Assembly (NCBI GenBank): GCA_023213395.1
Contig: CM041465.1
Coordinates: 79,553,741 to 79,617,740, forward strand
DNA length: 64,000 nucleotides
Origin: Cycas panzhihuaensis
Lineage: Eukaryota > Cycadophyta
Direction: 5' to 3'
A program made the position numbers and the translations under genes. Every line of letters starts with the position of its first letter. Position 1 is the stretch's first letter. Below the pieces are notes generated by a model. The model saw only the letters and a program-made list of their open reading frames with translations, was not told where the DNA came from and ran no database searches. Positions 45,627-55,974 of the stretch are shown one piece after another.

Positions 45627-45848
45627 TGCTAGAAAATAGAACTTGCAATAAGATATTGACAAACAAAATAGAACACCACACAGGATCAAACGGTACCCTT
45701 AAAGTACCTCAAATTGTATTAACAAAACATCCTTACAACATCATTCAATATGATATACTATGTTGTGTATTTATAATACATGTCAATATAGTGAGAGTGG
45801 AAGCCACTTGCATGTGGGACAAAACAAATGTGCATTAATATTCCAACA
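45627..45848 (-). repeat. 5' LTR of the Gag-only element
   Basis: 222 bp partner of 41267-41488. In element orientation it ends CTAGCA, where the other LTR ends CCAACA. The outer end at 45848 joins gypsy-4 sequence exactly at CCAACA. Confidence 0.93.
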
Positions 45849-46365
45849 AAAAGTGAGAAGAACATGTAAACTATATAGACCACGTGTTAAGCATTCTAAA
45901 GGAGAAAAAGTTCTTGCAAATAAATCAAAGTGTTACTTTGACAAAAAGGAAATAAAATATTTAGTACATCTTATCTCAAAAGGAGGGATAAAAATGGATC
46001 TAGAAAAGGTCAAGGCCAATCAAGAATGGTCCACACCTAAAAATATCACTAAACTCTGAGGTTTCTTAGGATTAATAAGATATTATTGATGTTTTATTAA
46101 AATTGTGCAAAAAATTGCCACCCTAACCCGCCCATTGAAAAAGGATTCCTTCCAATGGAATGAAGAAGCAACAACATGTTTTGAATAGATCAAATTGATT
46201 ATGACCTATCTTCTGGTTCTAACTTCACCAAACTTCTCTGGAATTTTCGCAATAGAATGTGATGCTTCAAGGATAGGGATTGGTTTAGTATTAATGTAGG
46301 AAGTAAAGCCCATTGCATTTGAAAGTAGAAAATTAAACAATAGAGACCAACTCAAGCCTACTTAT
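45849..46365 (+). repeat. Right copy of the 517-bp direct repeat
   Basis: Gap-free partner of 40750-41266. It starts exactly at the CA end of the right LTR with AAAAGTGAG and ends CCTACTTAT. After it, gypsy-4 continues into RNase H (GACAAAGAAATG), so this copy carries the continuation of pol. Confidence 0.95.
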
Positions 46366-48060
46366 GACAAAGAAATGTTGGCTATTATGCACGGCCTAGT
46401 TAAATAGCGTCAGTATCTGTTAGGTAGTAAATTTGTAGTAAAAGCATATCATAATAGTCTACAATACCTCCTGAAACAAAAAGAGTTATCTCTAGAACAA
46501 CAAAAGTGGGTGAGCAAAATACAAGCCTTTAATTGACATAATATATAAAAAAAAAACAAATTTAATGTGGTGGTTGATGCCTTATCCTTTTAAAATGAAG
46601 AACCCCAATAAATTATGGAATACCCATTGAAAGCAGTTTCAATGATAGAACCATTATGGATAACAAAAATATAATCAAAATATACTAAGGATCTCAATCT
46701 ATAACAATTAATTCAAAAAATTCAACAAGGAAATGATGATAAATTTGAATGGAAAAATAATATCCTATGGTATACAGGATGAATATTCCTATGGGCAAAT
46801 TTGTCATTCCATACTAAAGTATTAGGAGAAGCACACACAGTATCATCAATAAGACATGAGGGATTCTTCAAATGTATCTTAGAGGCAAACAATCATTCTT
46901 TTGGAAGGGAATGAAAAAAGAGAATAAGGAGTTTGTAGTTGAAATTCAATCTTCCAAGAAAATAAATATGAGTGCAAAGTTGTACCAGGATTATTATAGC
47001 CCTTGCCTATTCCACAACAGCAATGAGAAAGTATTAGCATGGATTTTATTACAGGACTTCCTAAATCAGAAGGGAAAGACACTATATATGTGGGGGTAGG
47101 TCACCTAACAAAATTCTCTCACTTCATACCCATCTAATCTACTTACAAAGCTCCTCAATTAGCAAATGTATTTATCAAAGAGATACGTAAACTACACGGC
47201 TTCCCTCAAACCATTATTAGTAATAGGGATCCAAAAATTTTGAGCCACTTCTAGCAAGAGATGTTTAGACAAGTTGGCACAAAATTAGAAATAAGCACTA
47301 GTTACCATCTGCAAACAAATGGTCAAACAGAGGCAGTTAACAAGTGTTTGGAAAACTACTTATGAAACTATGTGACTGACAAATAGAATTTATGGGTTAA
47401 ATGGATACACTTAGCCAAAGCTTGGTATAATTCTTCTTATCATTCATCCATTAAAATGACCCCATTCCAAACATTATATGGCTATCAACCAACCCAACTA
47501 AAAGATTGGTTAATCAAGCATAGTAAAGTACCAACAATAAATAACTACCTTCAAGAAACATAGGAAATAATTCAAATATTAAAAGAGCATCTAGAAGAGG
47601 CCAAGAATCAGATGAAACAACAAACCAACAAACATCATGTTGAAAGAGAACTAGAGATAGGAGATTAGATTTATGTAAGACTACAACCATATAAACAAGC
47701 ATCCTTAAAAGATTCTCAAAAGGAAAATGTATCTAGTTAAACAAAAGATTGGGGAAGTTCTTTATGCCTTAAACTTCCTACTTCTAAACTACACAATGTG
47801 TTTCATGTACCATGCTTAAATAAAAAAATAGGAATCCATATTCCCATGCAGACAAAGATACCCCTCTTGGACGATGAAGGAAAAATGATTCTTATATCAA
47901 AGGCCATCGTTGATATTCAAGAAAAATGACTACAATCAAAGACTATTCAAGAATACTTGATTAGGTGGAAACAATTATCTATTAAAGACGCTACCTGGAA
48001 ATCTACCGATTTTGTCAATCGATATCAAGAGTTGTAAAATAAAAGTTTCATGGGTGAAGC
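46366..48060 (+). pseudogene. gypsy-4 RNase H, integrase and chromodomain
   Basis: 46366-46610 is RNase H: DKEMLAIMHGLVK, KELSLEQQKWVSK, then VVVDALSF. Integrase follows with an eroded zinc finger (46820-46960). [14 protein letters not shown] is visible near 47038 with the first Asp, then [12 protein letters not shown]. The second catalytic Asp is Asn (SNRDPK, codon 47222-47224). The Glu remains in [11 protein letters not shown] near 47330. HNVFHVPCLNK near 47800 is the GPY/F-region end. A chromodomain closes pol at 47951-48036: EYLIRWKQLSIKDATW. The chromodomain places the element among chromoviruses, whose integrases are thought to be steered to heterochromatin. Confidence 0.82.
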
Positions 48061-48077
48061 ATCTTAGTGAGAGGACT

Positions 48078-48332
48078 TGTTACGAACCCCCCTAAAATCT
48101 AATTAATACAATTAATATTGAAAAAGGTATGATTGAAAGGCCACAACCTTTCGAATAAGCATCATACCACCTAAAAAATATGAATCCTAATGTAAACAAT
48201 CATCATTCATTTTTTATCAATCAAATATCTCTGGTCTTTTGGCTATCAAATCTCTTCAAGTGCTCTTATGTGCTTGTGTATTTTCTTTTAGACTTGGCAT
48301 TTGTCCTCACGTTACGAACTCAGTTCATAACA
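48078..48332 (+). repeat. 3' LTR of gypsy-4
   Basis: 255 bp, TGTTACGAACCC to TTCATAACA, preceded by the purine-rich AGTGAGAGGAC. Partner of 36678-36948, with many substitutions and gaps near positions 30-60. Confidence 0.86.
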
Positions 48333-48344
48333 AGTGGAGACTAC

Positions 48345-48980
48345 AACTGCAGTTTCAAAAGGTGCATTCTTCTTTGGAATATAAACCCGCTTACCTTTAG
48401 ATTTTGATGCCAATGCTCTAGGAGATTCACTACACAAATGTTTAAATTTCTGCTCATGTTCCATAAGTAGCGATTCCAAAGATCCAACTGTTAGAGTGGA
48501 CAATTTGTTAGATAGAGTCAAATGTAGTTGTGAAGTTCCATATGGGAGGGGTAGACTCCTTAGAACACAAACTATTATTTCTGAATCAAGAATGATCTCC
48601 CCAGTTGTTAACAATTGATCCTGAATTGATTTGACACCTTTCATGAGGTCCACTATGTTTCCAATCATCTTTAGTGTGTACAACTAACTCCACAGGTTTA
48701 AGGCTCTCATGTCATCCTTGTGTTTAAAATGGTTCATGACCATGTACCACATATGCCTTAGTGTAGTAGTGTCCCTAATGTTCAAAATGATGTTGCCACT
48801 TATAGACAGGCTGAAAAATCTGAATGTTATCCTCATCTTTGACTGATACTCAACATTGAAGTCAACATCTGTCTTTACCTTATTTTAGAAGTCAATGGTC
48901 TCATTAGGATCCTTTCCCATTCCAAAATTATCTACATACTTCTATAGATCATTCAAAGGAAAAAAATTTTACAGTTGATG
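48345..48980 (-). pseudogene. copia-B Gag
   Basis: The open piece 48683-48312 (123 codons; the last part runs into the LTR of gypsy-4) has QDQLLTTGEIILDSEIIVC, RSLPLPYGTS, LTLSNKLSTLTVGSLES. Further N-terminal parts to 48980 align to copia-A Gag 33800-34105 in other frames. No zinc knuckle remains because the copy is cut just before it. Confidence 0.76.
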
Positions 48981-50673
48981 TTTCTAGACTATATAATTTT
49001 TAGGACTAGTTATTTTTTCTCTGACTGTTCCCATTATGTTTTCTCTAGAAGCCATTTTAAGCAAAAAAAAAGATAAAATTTATTAAAAAACAACAAAACA
49101 AGTACAAGAATTAAAGAATAAAGCTGTAAATAATGTTAGTCTACATGCAAGTAACTAGTATAATTATTTTTACCACCTTGGTCTACTTGTAGATAGCTGG
49201 AATATGCTAGAAAACACCAAAAAATGATTTTTCGCCAAGATTTTGTGCTAAATTGTTGTATATGACTACTACCAAATCATAGATCTCGCAAAATCATGCG
49301 TTGTGGTACATTTATTTTCCAAAATTGACTCTGGATGATCTAGAAATGGCTCTAGCTCCCAAAACACCATGTGACCAAGGGCTAACAGGTAGGGTGCTTT
49401 GCATCGAACTTCAAATTAAAACCAAATTTAATTTAATATCAATTAAACTTTAGAAAACATTAAATATATTTGTATTGACTTCAAAAGCTCAAAGTTTTCT
49501 CTAACTCAAGTTCTAATAGGATGTCTGAGATCTTCTAAGATGGGAACCTATGCTAGATTCAAATTCTGTAGCCAAAGGATCGAGTTTTTCATGTCTCAAG
49601 TTGCTTGTTTTCATGCAAGTCATGCGGTTATGAAAAATATGAAGAAATTTGATTTATTTGTGAAGTTTGCAAACTTTATATTATGTCTTTTGGGATATTC
49701 ACCAAGAATATACCCATTTTAATAATCCTTCACTTTGTAAAGTTTGTAAAATAAATCTTTTTAATGTATATTTCATCAATATTTTTTAGTATTTTGTCAT
49801 TTGATCATCTTTCAACATATTTTCACTTTGATCATTTCAGATATTCAATACTCTTTTCTTCGAGATGTTCTTAGTCACTTCAATAAAGGATATCCAACCC
49901 TCTTTGGTGCCCAATCCTTTTAACAAAGATCCTTCAATTTTTTTTTTGCTGCCCATTCAATCACTATAGTTAGTGTTTAATAGAGATTTAATACTTGATC
50001 TTTTAGCTTTAGTAGCCTGCCCATAGCTTGCATGTAGGTGCACTCTATTTGGGTTTGTTTGCATGTGATTTTCTAAGCTTGCATGTCATTGATCTTGTAA
50101 AAGGTGTCTATCTACCTGTGTATGTCGCCAATTTAACATGCATGTCTTTGTTTATGCTTGCATGTTTGTGTTCAAGCCCTACATGTCACTGTTAAACAGT
50201 GTATAATCTACTTAATAAATTGAACATAAATTGGAGCTTAAAAAACACTCAATATATCTACGTGTTAGCGATTAATAAATACATTCAAGATAATAAAAAG
50301 AAAACTTCATATAATAAACATTGCATAGTTCAGTGTAGAATAAAAAAAGATGTAATGAAACATACTGAACAGATACCTTCAACCTGAACAGATATCTTCA
50401 ACCTGTGAAAAATTATACCATTGAATTTTTATCAAACAAGCATATATAGCTTGTTAGTAGCTACGCCCCCTTGAAAAAAATTACTAGTTTTGTCTGCTAC
50501 ACAGTACTCATACGACTGTGTTTGAAAATAGTTATTATAAGGGAGTGCCTCTGCATGAACACCTACAACTTGCAACATTCAACATTCTGTAAAACCTGCT
50601 AAAAAGGTGAATTATTCAACTTCATAAATAGTAATACAATATGTAATAGCACTAAAATCTAGCTTTGATAGCA

Positions 50674-51007
50674 TGTAAGCTATTAAACATTAAATCTAAC
50701 AGGAATGGAGATCTAATTTTATAGGATTCATTATTAATTTAACATGAAAATTACATTCACATTAATGATACAATCTCAAAGTAAAATCATTTCTCATTAA
50801 CTTCAATTGTGCACTGTATGTGCATAAATACAAATTCTAAAAAAAATCTAATCCATAACTATGTGACACGTGATGTGAGAGTTATAACCCCAAATGATTC
50901 ATCATTCACAAATCAATTAAATAATCTTAAGATCTAATATTTTATAAAATATTAAGAGGAGACTCATAACCTAAGTTATAAGCTATGAATAAACATTAAT
51001 ATCAACA
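50674..51007 (-). repeat. 5' LTR of copia-B
   Basis: 334 bp, ATATCAACA to TGTAAGC on the plus strand right-to-left. Complete at the outer end, unlike the copia-A 5' LTR, and contains only one 28-bp unit. Confidence 0.85.
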
Positions 51008-51472
51008 AGACCACCCACCAAGACTTGATGGCATTAATGATAGCAACTAACTCACCAACGGATCAGGATTTAATTAGAAAAGGAGGAGAAAAAGGCATCT
51101 TCTTCCACACTTTTGTATGACCATCCTTTAGGAGAAAAAAATTCTAGAGAGTGGCAAAAAGAGGAAGGTTGAATAGAGGAGGTCAGAGCAAAAGAGTGAC
51201 CAAAGACCATTTGGGAGGCTAAGACTGGATCTTTGAGTCCATTGTTTGTAGCAATGATTAAGGGGCATTATTTGGATTTCTCAGTGGAGCTTTTATAAGA
51301 TTTTCATAATTGAATCTCATAAAAACTTGCTTAAGTATGTCAAGCATGATCATACCCCAAGGTGAAATTCTAGAATAGACAAATCAACTCACGTTGGAAT
51401 CTCTGAGAGTTATCTCAATCCAGTGTAAGGGATAAGTTTGGTGGGTGGCATGAATGTATGTGTATATTATTG
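51008..51472. other. Spacer, nothing recognised
   Basis: No motif. A minus-strand stretch near 51010-51240 is partly open but matches nothing I know. Confidence 0.4.
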
Positions 51473-52418
51473 TGTCAATCTCATTGGACTACTTTGATGG
51501 TGCTAAATTTTAGTTGGCTTATGGGATTTAGGTTGACCAACTCCCCACTTCCTAAGAGTTGAACGAGTCCCCTCTATGATTATGAAAAGAATTTGGGTTG
51601 AGTGATATACCTTTCCTATGAGGGTTCTTTGAGGGTTGAGCAAGTCACCTCCTTGTTACTGTTCTTGTGTGCATGAGGAATCCCTATAGGGTGTGGATTC
51701 ACAGCCTCATCATGGGTGAGTGCTAGTGTGGTATGAAACAAACAATCTCACTATGGTGAGAGCTAGTGAAGATACATGCAAAGTTATCAGTCATGCGATG
51801 CATGGTATAGGACACATGGGTCATAGAGAGAGAGAGTCCAAAGAGATTAATTCAATGGTGAACCATATGTGATATGGCATTTCCAAATTATGTGGTGTAA
51901 ATTGAGTGCAGTGAACATGCTCAAATATGTTTTAGCAATAATTATTTGCAGATTTGTGTTCAAAGAAGTCATTTGGGTACATTGTGGGGTGGAGAGTAGA
52001 GTGATATACTAGTACTCTAACATTCATATCATATGCTCCAATTCAAGAGTGTTTTCCTTCTCAGGAATTCGATTGGTTGGGTGGTGAATCTATTCAAGTA
52101 ATCTAGTTGGCCCTTTCTACAATCAAGTTGTATGATTGATGACCTAATAATAAACTATTTTGCTTTGTCACTTATCCCCTCTCTTGAAATACTACTAATG
52201 GGAACACTTTTTGGGTGTATTTGAGAGACACCCCTATCCTCTTAAACTAGTTGCATCTTTTGGGCATATGTTTTCTACTGTACACACATGCTAAACTTTA
52301 TTTTAAGCTTTTACAATTCAAATAGTGTAGTTGGTGTTGGCTTACTTTTAGTAGACTTAGGAGAGCTACAACTATGTGGAGTCAAAACTAACCCTAGGTA
52401 GAGGGTGTGGCTGTGACA
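51473..52418 (+). repeat. Orphan 5' LTR with primer site
   Basis: Right end CTGTGACA at 52418 is followed after three bases by TGGTATCAAAAC (52422-52433), a 10 of 12 match to the tRNA-Met primer site. This strongly suggests an LTR end on the plus strand. The left end is set at TGTCA (51473) as the inverse of TGACA and is a guess. No gypsy or copia coding follows; after about 130 bp the sequence is unrecognisable. Confidence 0.48.
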
Positions 52419-52433
52419 GGGTGGTATCAAAAC

Positions 52434-52996
52434 TTCAAGGTGGAATCCTACAAAGAACTTGATAAAACTTCAAAGTAAGAGCTTGTATAATCATATAACG
52501 AACCTACTAGAACATCAAGTTGAACTCTAGTACATTGGTGGAATGTTAACCAACCTTGGAAAGATCACATTTAGATTAATGGGAGATGCCATTGAGGATG
52601 GGAAGAATGTTGTATAGGGATAACACCTGAAGGGCACAAGATATTTCCCTTCAATATCACATGGCTAGAATATTTCCCTTCAAACCATATAACGATCTCT
52701 CATTTATATATTATTCATTTGCAGAAGATGTATTTATATATTGAACTTTGGCAACTAATTCCAATAGACTAACTTCCAAGAATCTTGGCAAGTTGTCCTA
52801 ACACTAGCACGTAACTAATCACTATGAGTCTTGGTCACATGTGATGCTTTTGGACATGACTTACTTTGATAATCGAGTTACCTTAAAGTTATCACACATA
52901 ACATGGCATAAGAGTTAGATGGGCATTCTTCCCATACTAACTAAAGCCAAATTTCCATAGGATGATTATCACAATATCGTCATTGAAATGCACATA
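52434..52996. other. Remnant leader or spacer after the orphan LTR
   Basis: No coding motif; includes a short repeat of AATATTTCCCTTCAA (near 52648 and 52670). Confidence 0.4.
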
Positions 52997-53396
52997 AATT
53001 TTACCAATCAATACATGAAAGCACAAATGGGAAGAAGACAAAGGTGTGAAAAGTAGGATGATGAGGCACCAAACTGGGCCTCATCAAATCCGATGACCTA
53101 TAGTAAAGTCCATATCCAATTATGCCACTAAGATGTTCAAGAATACTTTTGGCTACTTGCCAATTTTTCATCTTAGGCTCATGCATGAATCTGGAAACTA
53201 CACTCACTATGTACATGATATTTGGTTGAGTTGAAATCAAATATGTAAGGGTCCCAATAAACTATTTGTATAGAGTAGGGTCAACTAATTCAAACTCCTC
53301 ATATTTATAGGCAACTTAAATCCAACTTCTATTGGTATTGCAACTATCCATATTAAACTTGTTCAAATGTCTAATGTGTACTTCCTTCGTGATACC
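52997..53396 (-). pseudogene. Copia RT C-terminal fragment
   Basis: From 53395 the minus strand reads HLNKFNMDSCN and FELVDPTLYK. The open piece 53240-53001 (79 codons) has STQPNIMYIVSVVSRFMHEP, then VAKSILEHLSGIIGYGLYYR. This is the conserved end of copia RT (TRPDI-YAVS-V-RFM block). Cut at both ends. Confidence 0.75.
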
Positions 53397-53900
53397 TGAT
53401 AAAAATTAGAATTAATCTAACACCCGGAAAACAGATATCAGGATCTTTATTCTCTATATCCAACAAACATAAACTCGTCAAATATATCATGAACCCATTC
53501 AAATGAACATAATATGTTGACGGATTAGAAATTGGATCTAACTCAAAATAATAACTAAATCAAATTAATTGATGACTGATACAAAATTCTGGCAGAATTT
53601 AAACTCTCACCAAAAGCCTCATTTCTATTACATGAGTGTAGATATATCCTTAATTTATAGAGGGCTCAATGTCTATCACTTTACAAATAGTGGATGTGGA
53701 TTGAACCTCACATGTTCACACTTCATTGGGACTCATATTACTAAATCTCATTGGATGGGTATGAGGCCAAGGTGGGGTGATGACTCTCAACTAGGAAGTA
53801 CAATATTAAGTCATAACTTAAGTTACAATTTCACATTATCTAAATAAAGTGACTAATTTTACACAATAGTACATTAAGGAGTTGTTATATTTTGACGTCA
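53397..53900 (-). repeat. Possible 3' LTR of a copia element (copia-C)
   Basis: Lies between the RT fragment and an RNase H tail whose frame runs into ATTAAGGGA, a polypurine-like tract at 53909-53901. In element orientation it would start TGACGTCAAAAT and end near TTATCA. No partner LTR, so the ends are tentative. Confidence 0.42.
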
Positions 53901-54696
53901 TCCCTTAATGGCAATTTCATTAATCTTGACACCAAAGTTGTGGTGAAAACTTTCAAACTTTGGTTTATCAAATGCTTTGATGAAGATATCTGCAACCTAG
54001 TCTTCAATTGGTCCGTACACAAGATTAATTTCTCTATCTTGCACATGTTCACAGTTGAAATGATGATAGACCTCAATGTGCTTTTTACACACTTTATGAC
54101 ATGCTTTATGTCTTCCAATGGAGCCATCTACATGATACTTTGTTTTGTAAAGGCTTCTTTCCTGAAGGCAAATTAATGAGCTCCCAAGTATTATTTTTTA
54201 GGATGGAATTCATCTCTTCATCCATAGTAACTTGCCATATTTGATCTTTGACTACCTCCTCAAAGATGGAATGCTCAGGAGCATTGAGAACTTGTGCTAT
54301 TAGAGCAAAGTTTGTAGTATGCCTTAATTTGGATTGCCTTTTTTGTACTATAGGAGGTGAAGGTGCATCTACCATGACTTGTAAGTACCATGTAGGAAGT
54401 TTCTTAATGCTTTTGACTTGTTCATCTTCTTAATACAAATATGGTAATATAGATGTCGATATAGAAGCAGATAGAGATGCAAGAAGAGCAAATGAAGAAC
54501 TTGGAGTATATAAAGTTGAAGGAGTAGAAGTGACCTGTATTGGTGTAGGAGGGACTTCTAAAATATCATCATCAACAAGCGGTATTCCAAGACAATAATT
54601 CCTCCTCTGGTTCACTGTCGTATGCATCCATGCAACAAGATCCTCCAAATTTATGCACTCGATCATTCTTTCAATTAATGTTCTTCTTGTGCACAT
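53901..54696 (-). pseudogene. copia-C pol deletion derivative
   Basis: 54696-54430 is a Pro/Ser-rich linker (LEVPPTPIQVTSTPSTLYTP). 54375-54106 is the RT start (QSKLRHTTNFALIAQVLNA, MDEEMNSILKNNTWELINLP). In the next frame YHVDGSIGRHKACHK joins directly to KHIEVYHHFNCEHV and DQVADIFIKAF of RNase H (54127-53901). Nearly the whole RT palm, thumb and half of RNase H are therefore deleted. The linker and RT start are close to those of copia-2. Confidence 0.78.
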
Positions 54697-54699
54697 TCA

Positions 54700-55539
54700 G
54701 TTGTATATTGGCCCGAAAGACGTTGTGGGTATCATTGAAGAAGACTCCAAGATATGAGGCCACACGGAACAATTGGCAATTTGCAAGAGCCTGTGTGGTC
54801 ATAGTTCAGTCCTTCCAGCAATTGGTAGTCACATTGGCTTTGTAACCTATCATCATTAAATTGTCATAAAAAAATGCCATTTAACTTTTAATATTTCATT
54901 GCTATCCAAAATAATGAAGCACCGATGATCGCGATCCCTTGCTATTACAATGGCTTTCATTCCTCTTTTTTTTAGAAAGTCCACTTAGGTGCCTAAGGAT
55001 TCAAGGTCTTTATGCAACTGTCCCTCTATTATGCCTAGGGTTTACCCTATATAACCATGGTCTGTCCTCTAACTAGCTACAATGAGGTGGAATCAAGTGG
55101 ACACAAAATTTTCAGCAGATTTCCTAAGAGAATGAGAGATTTTTCCTTTAGTTGGAATGTTGTTCTGTATCTATAGAAGAATGGCTTCAGGCTGTTCATT
55201 TAGTAATTGACTTCACTTAACATTTCAACACAAGACTTAGCAGGTATAGACCTTTTACTTTCAAGCAGAATTCAATGGATGACAAAATCATTCATATGTC
55301 ATCAACTTCCCACTTCACAAATTTATACCAGCACAAAGCTCTCTTCAAAATAAGCAAAGGAACAGTATTACCTGGAGTGATTTTGTCTTGCATCAAGCTT
55401 GGCACAATTTGGAACAACGATGGCCTTAGGGCACCTTCCCAAAAACAAATCCTCAACCAGCAAACAGCTCTACAAAGCCACCTCTCTACACATCAATAAT
55501 TTGATGAACCTGCACAATGAAGACCTTGACAAGGAACCT
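54700..55539 (-). other. Leader of a copia element
   Basis: Non-coding stretch upstream (minus) of copia-C coding and downstream of the primer site at 55540. It may belong to copia-C or to another element; the LTR at 55552 does not resemble the one at 53397. Confidence 0.4.
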
Positions 55540-55551
55540 GCTCTGATACCA
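55540..55551 (-). other. Primer binding site (tRNA-Met) of a minus-strand copia
   Basis: Minus-strand TGGTATCAGAGC, perfect, abutting the LTR at 55552. Confidence 0.88.
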
Positions 55552-55968
55552 TGTTAAACTTTCAACATGGAAGGCATTCAACAACAACACCAATCAATAA
55601 GATCAATGAACAAAGCATGAACTATATTAACTCAATTCAAATATGATTATATCATAATACTACTGCACCATAGATTCAACATGAGTCTCCATGATGACTT
55701 GATAACTCTACTCTACCTCACCTGCCTATTTATACATCATTGGTGGGAATACATAAGTGAGGTGAGTTACATGTGGGACAAATAACCATTGTCATACCTA
55801 ATGACTATTCACCTACTAACTGACCAATGACCTTATAACTACTTACATAACATTATTATAATGTGAGACCCTTAGACCCTAACACAATACTTAGGACTAT
55901 GACTATATTGACCCTAAGGCACAACTTACATCCCAATACATATTTACATTAAACATTATCTTCTAACA
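55552..55968 (-). repeat. 5' LTR beside the 55540 primer site
   Basis: In element orientation TGTTAGAAGATAATG to GTTTAACA, about 417 bp. The inner end is fixed by the primer site and the outer by the TGTTA/TAACA inversion. No partner in the window. Confidence 0.65.
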
Positions 55969-55974
55969 CAACAA

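Larger units (their letters stand above)
41267..45848 (-). mobile_element. Non-autonomous Gag-only LTR retrotransposon
   Basis: 4582 bp on the minus strand. Two 222-bp LTRs differ at 5 positions. There is a perfect tRNA-Met primer site beside the right (5') LTR and a polypurine tract beside the left (3') LTR. The only coding region I recognise is a 351-codon Gag-like ORF next to the polypurine tract; no protease, integrase, RT or RNase H motif is visible in any frame. About 3 kb of leader separates primer site and ORF. This fits the TR-GAG or LARD class. Low LTR divergence and an unbroken ORF make it by far the youngest insertion here. It lacks a 5-bp target duplication and is instead flanked by a 517-bp repeat. 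Confidence 0.85.
36678..48332 (+). mobile_element. Chromodomain Ty3/gypsy element (gypsy-4), interrupted
   Basis: Plus-strand element with short LTRs (36678-36948, 48078-48332), perfect primer site, leader, Gag, protease, RT, RNase H, integrase and a C-terminal chromodomain, so a chromovirus. It is split at 41266/45849 by a non-autonomous LTR element, with 517 bp of pol repeated on both sides. The LTRs differ at many positions and by indels near their starts. The flanking 5-mers (GGGAG left, AGTGG right) do not match, and the left and right flanks belong to different copia copies. Coding is riddled with stops. Confidence 0.87.
48345..51007 (-). mobile_element. Second copy of the copia-A family, 5' part only (copia-B)
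   Basis: Minus-strand Gag (48345-48980), leader (about 48980-50660), damaged primer site (50662-50673, TGCTATCAAAGC) and 5' LTR (50674-51007). It aligns to 33540-36680 of copia-A over nearly its whole length, apart from a gap of about 565 bp. It starts abruptly inside Gag next to the gypsy-4 3' LTR, after about 12 unaligned bases. Protease, integrase, RT and 3' LTR are missing. Confidence 0.85.
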
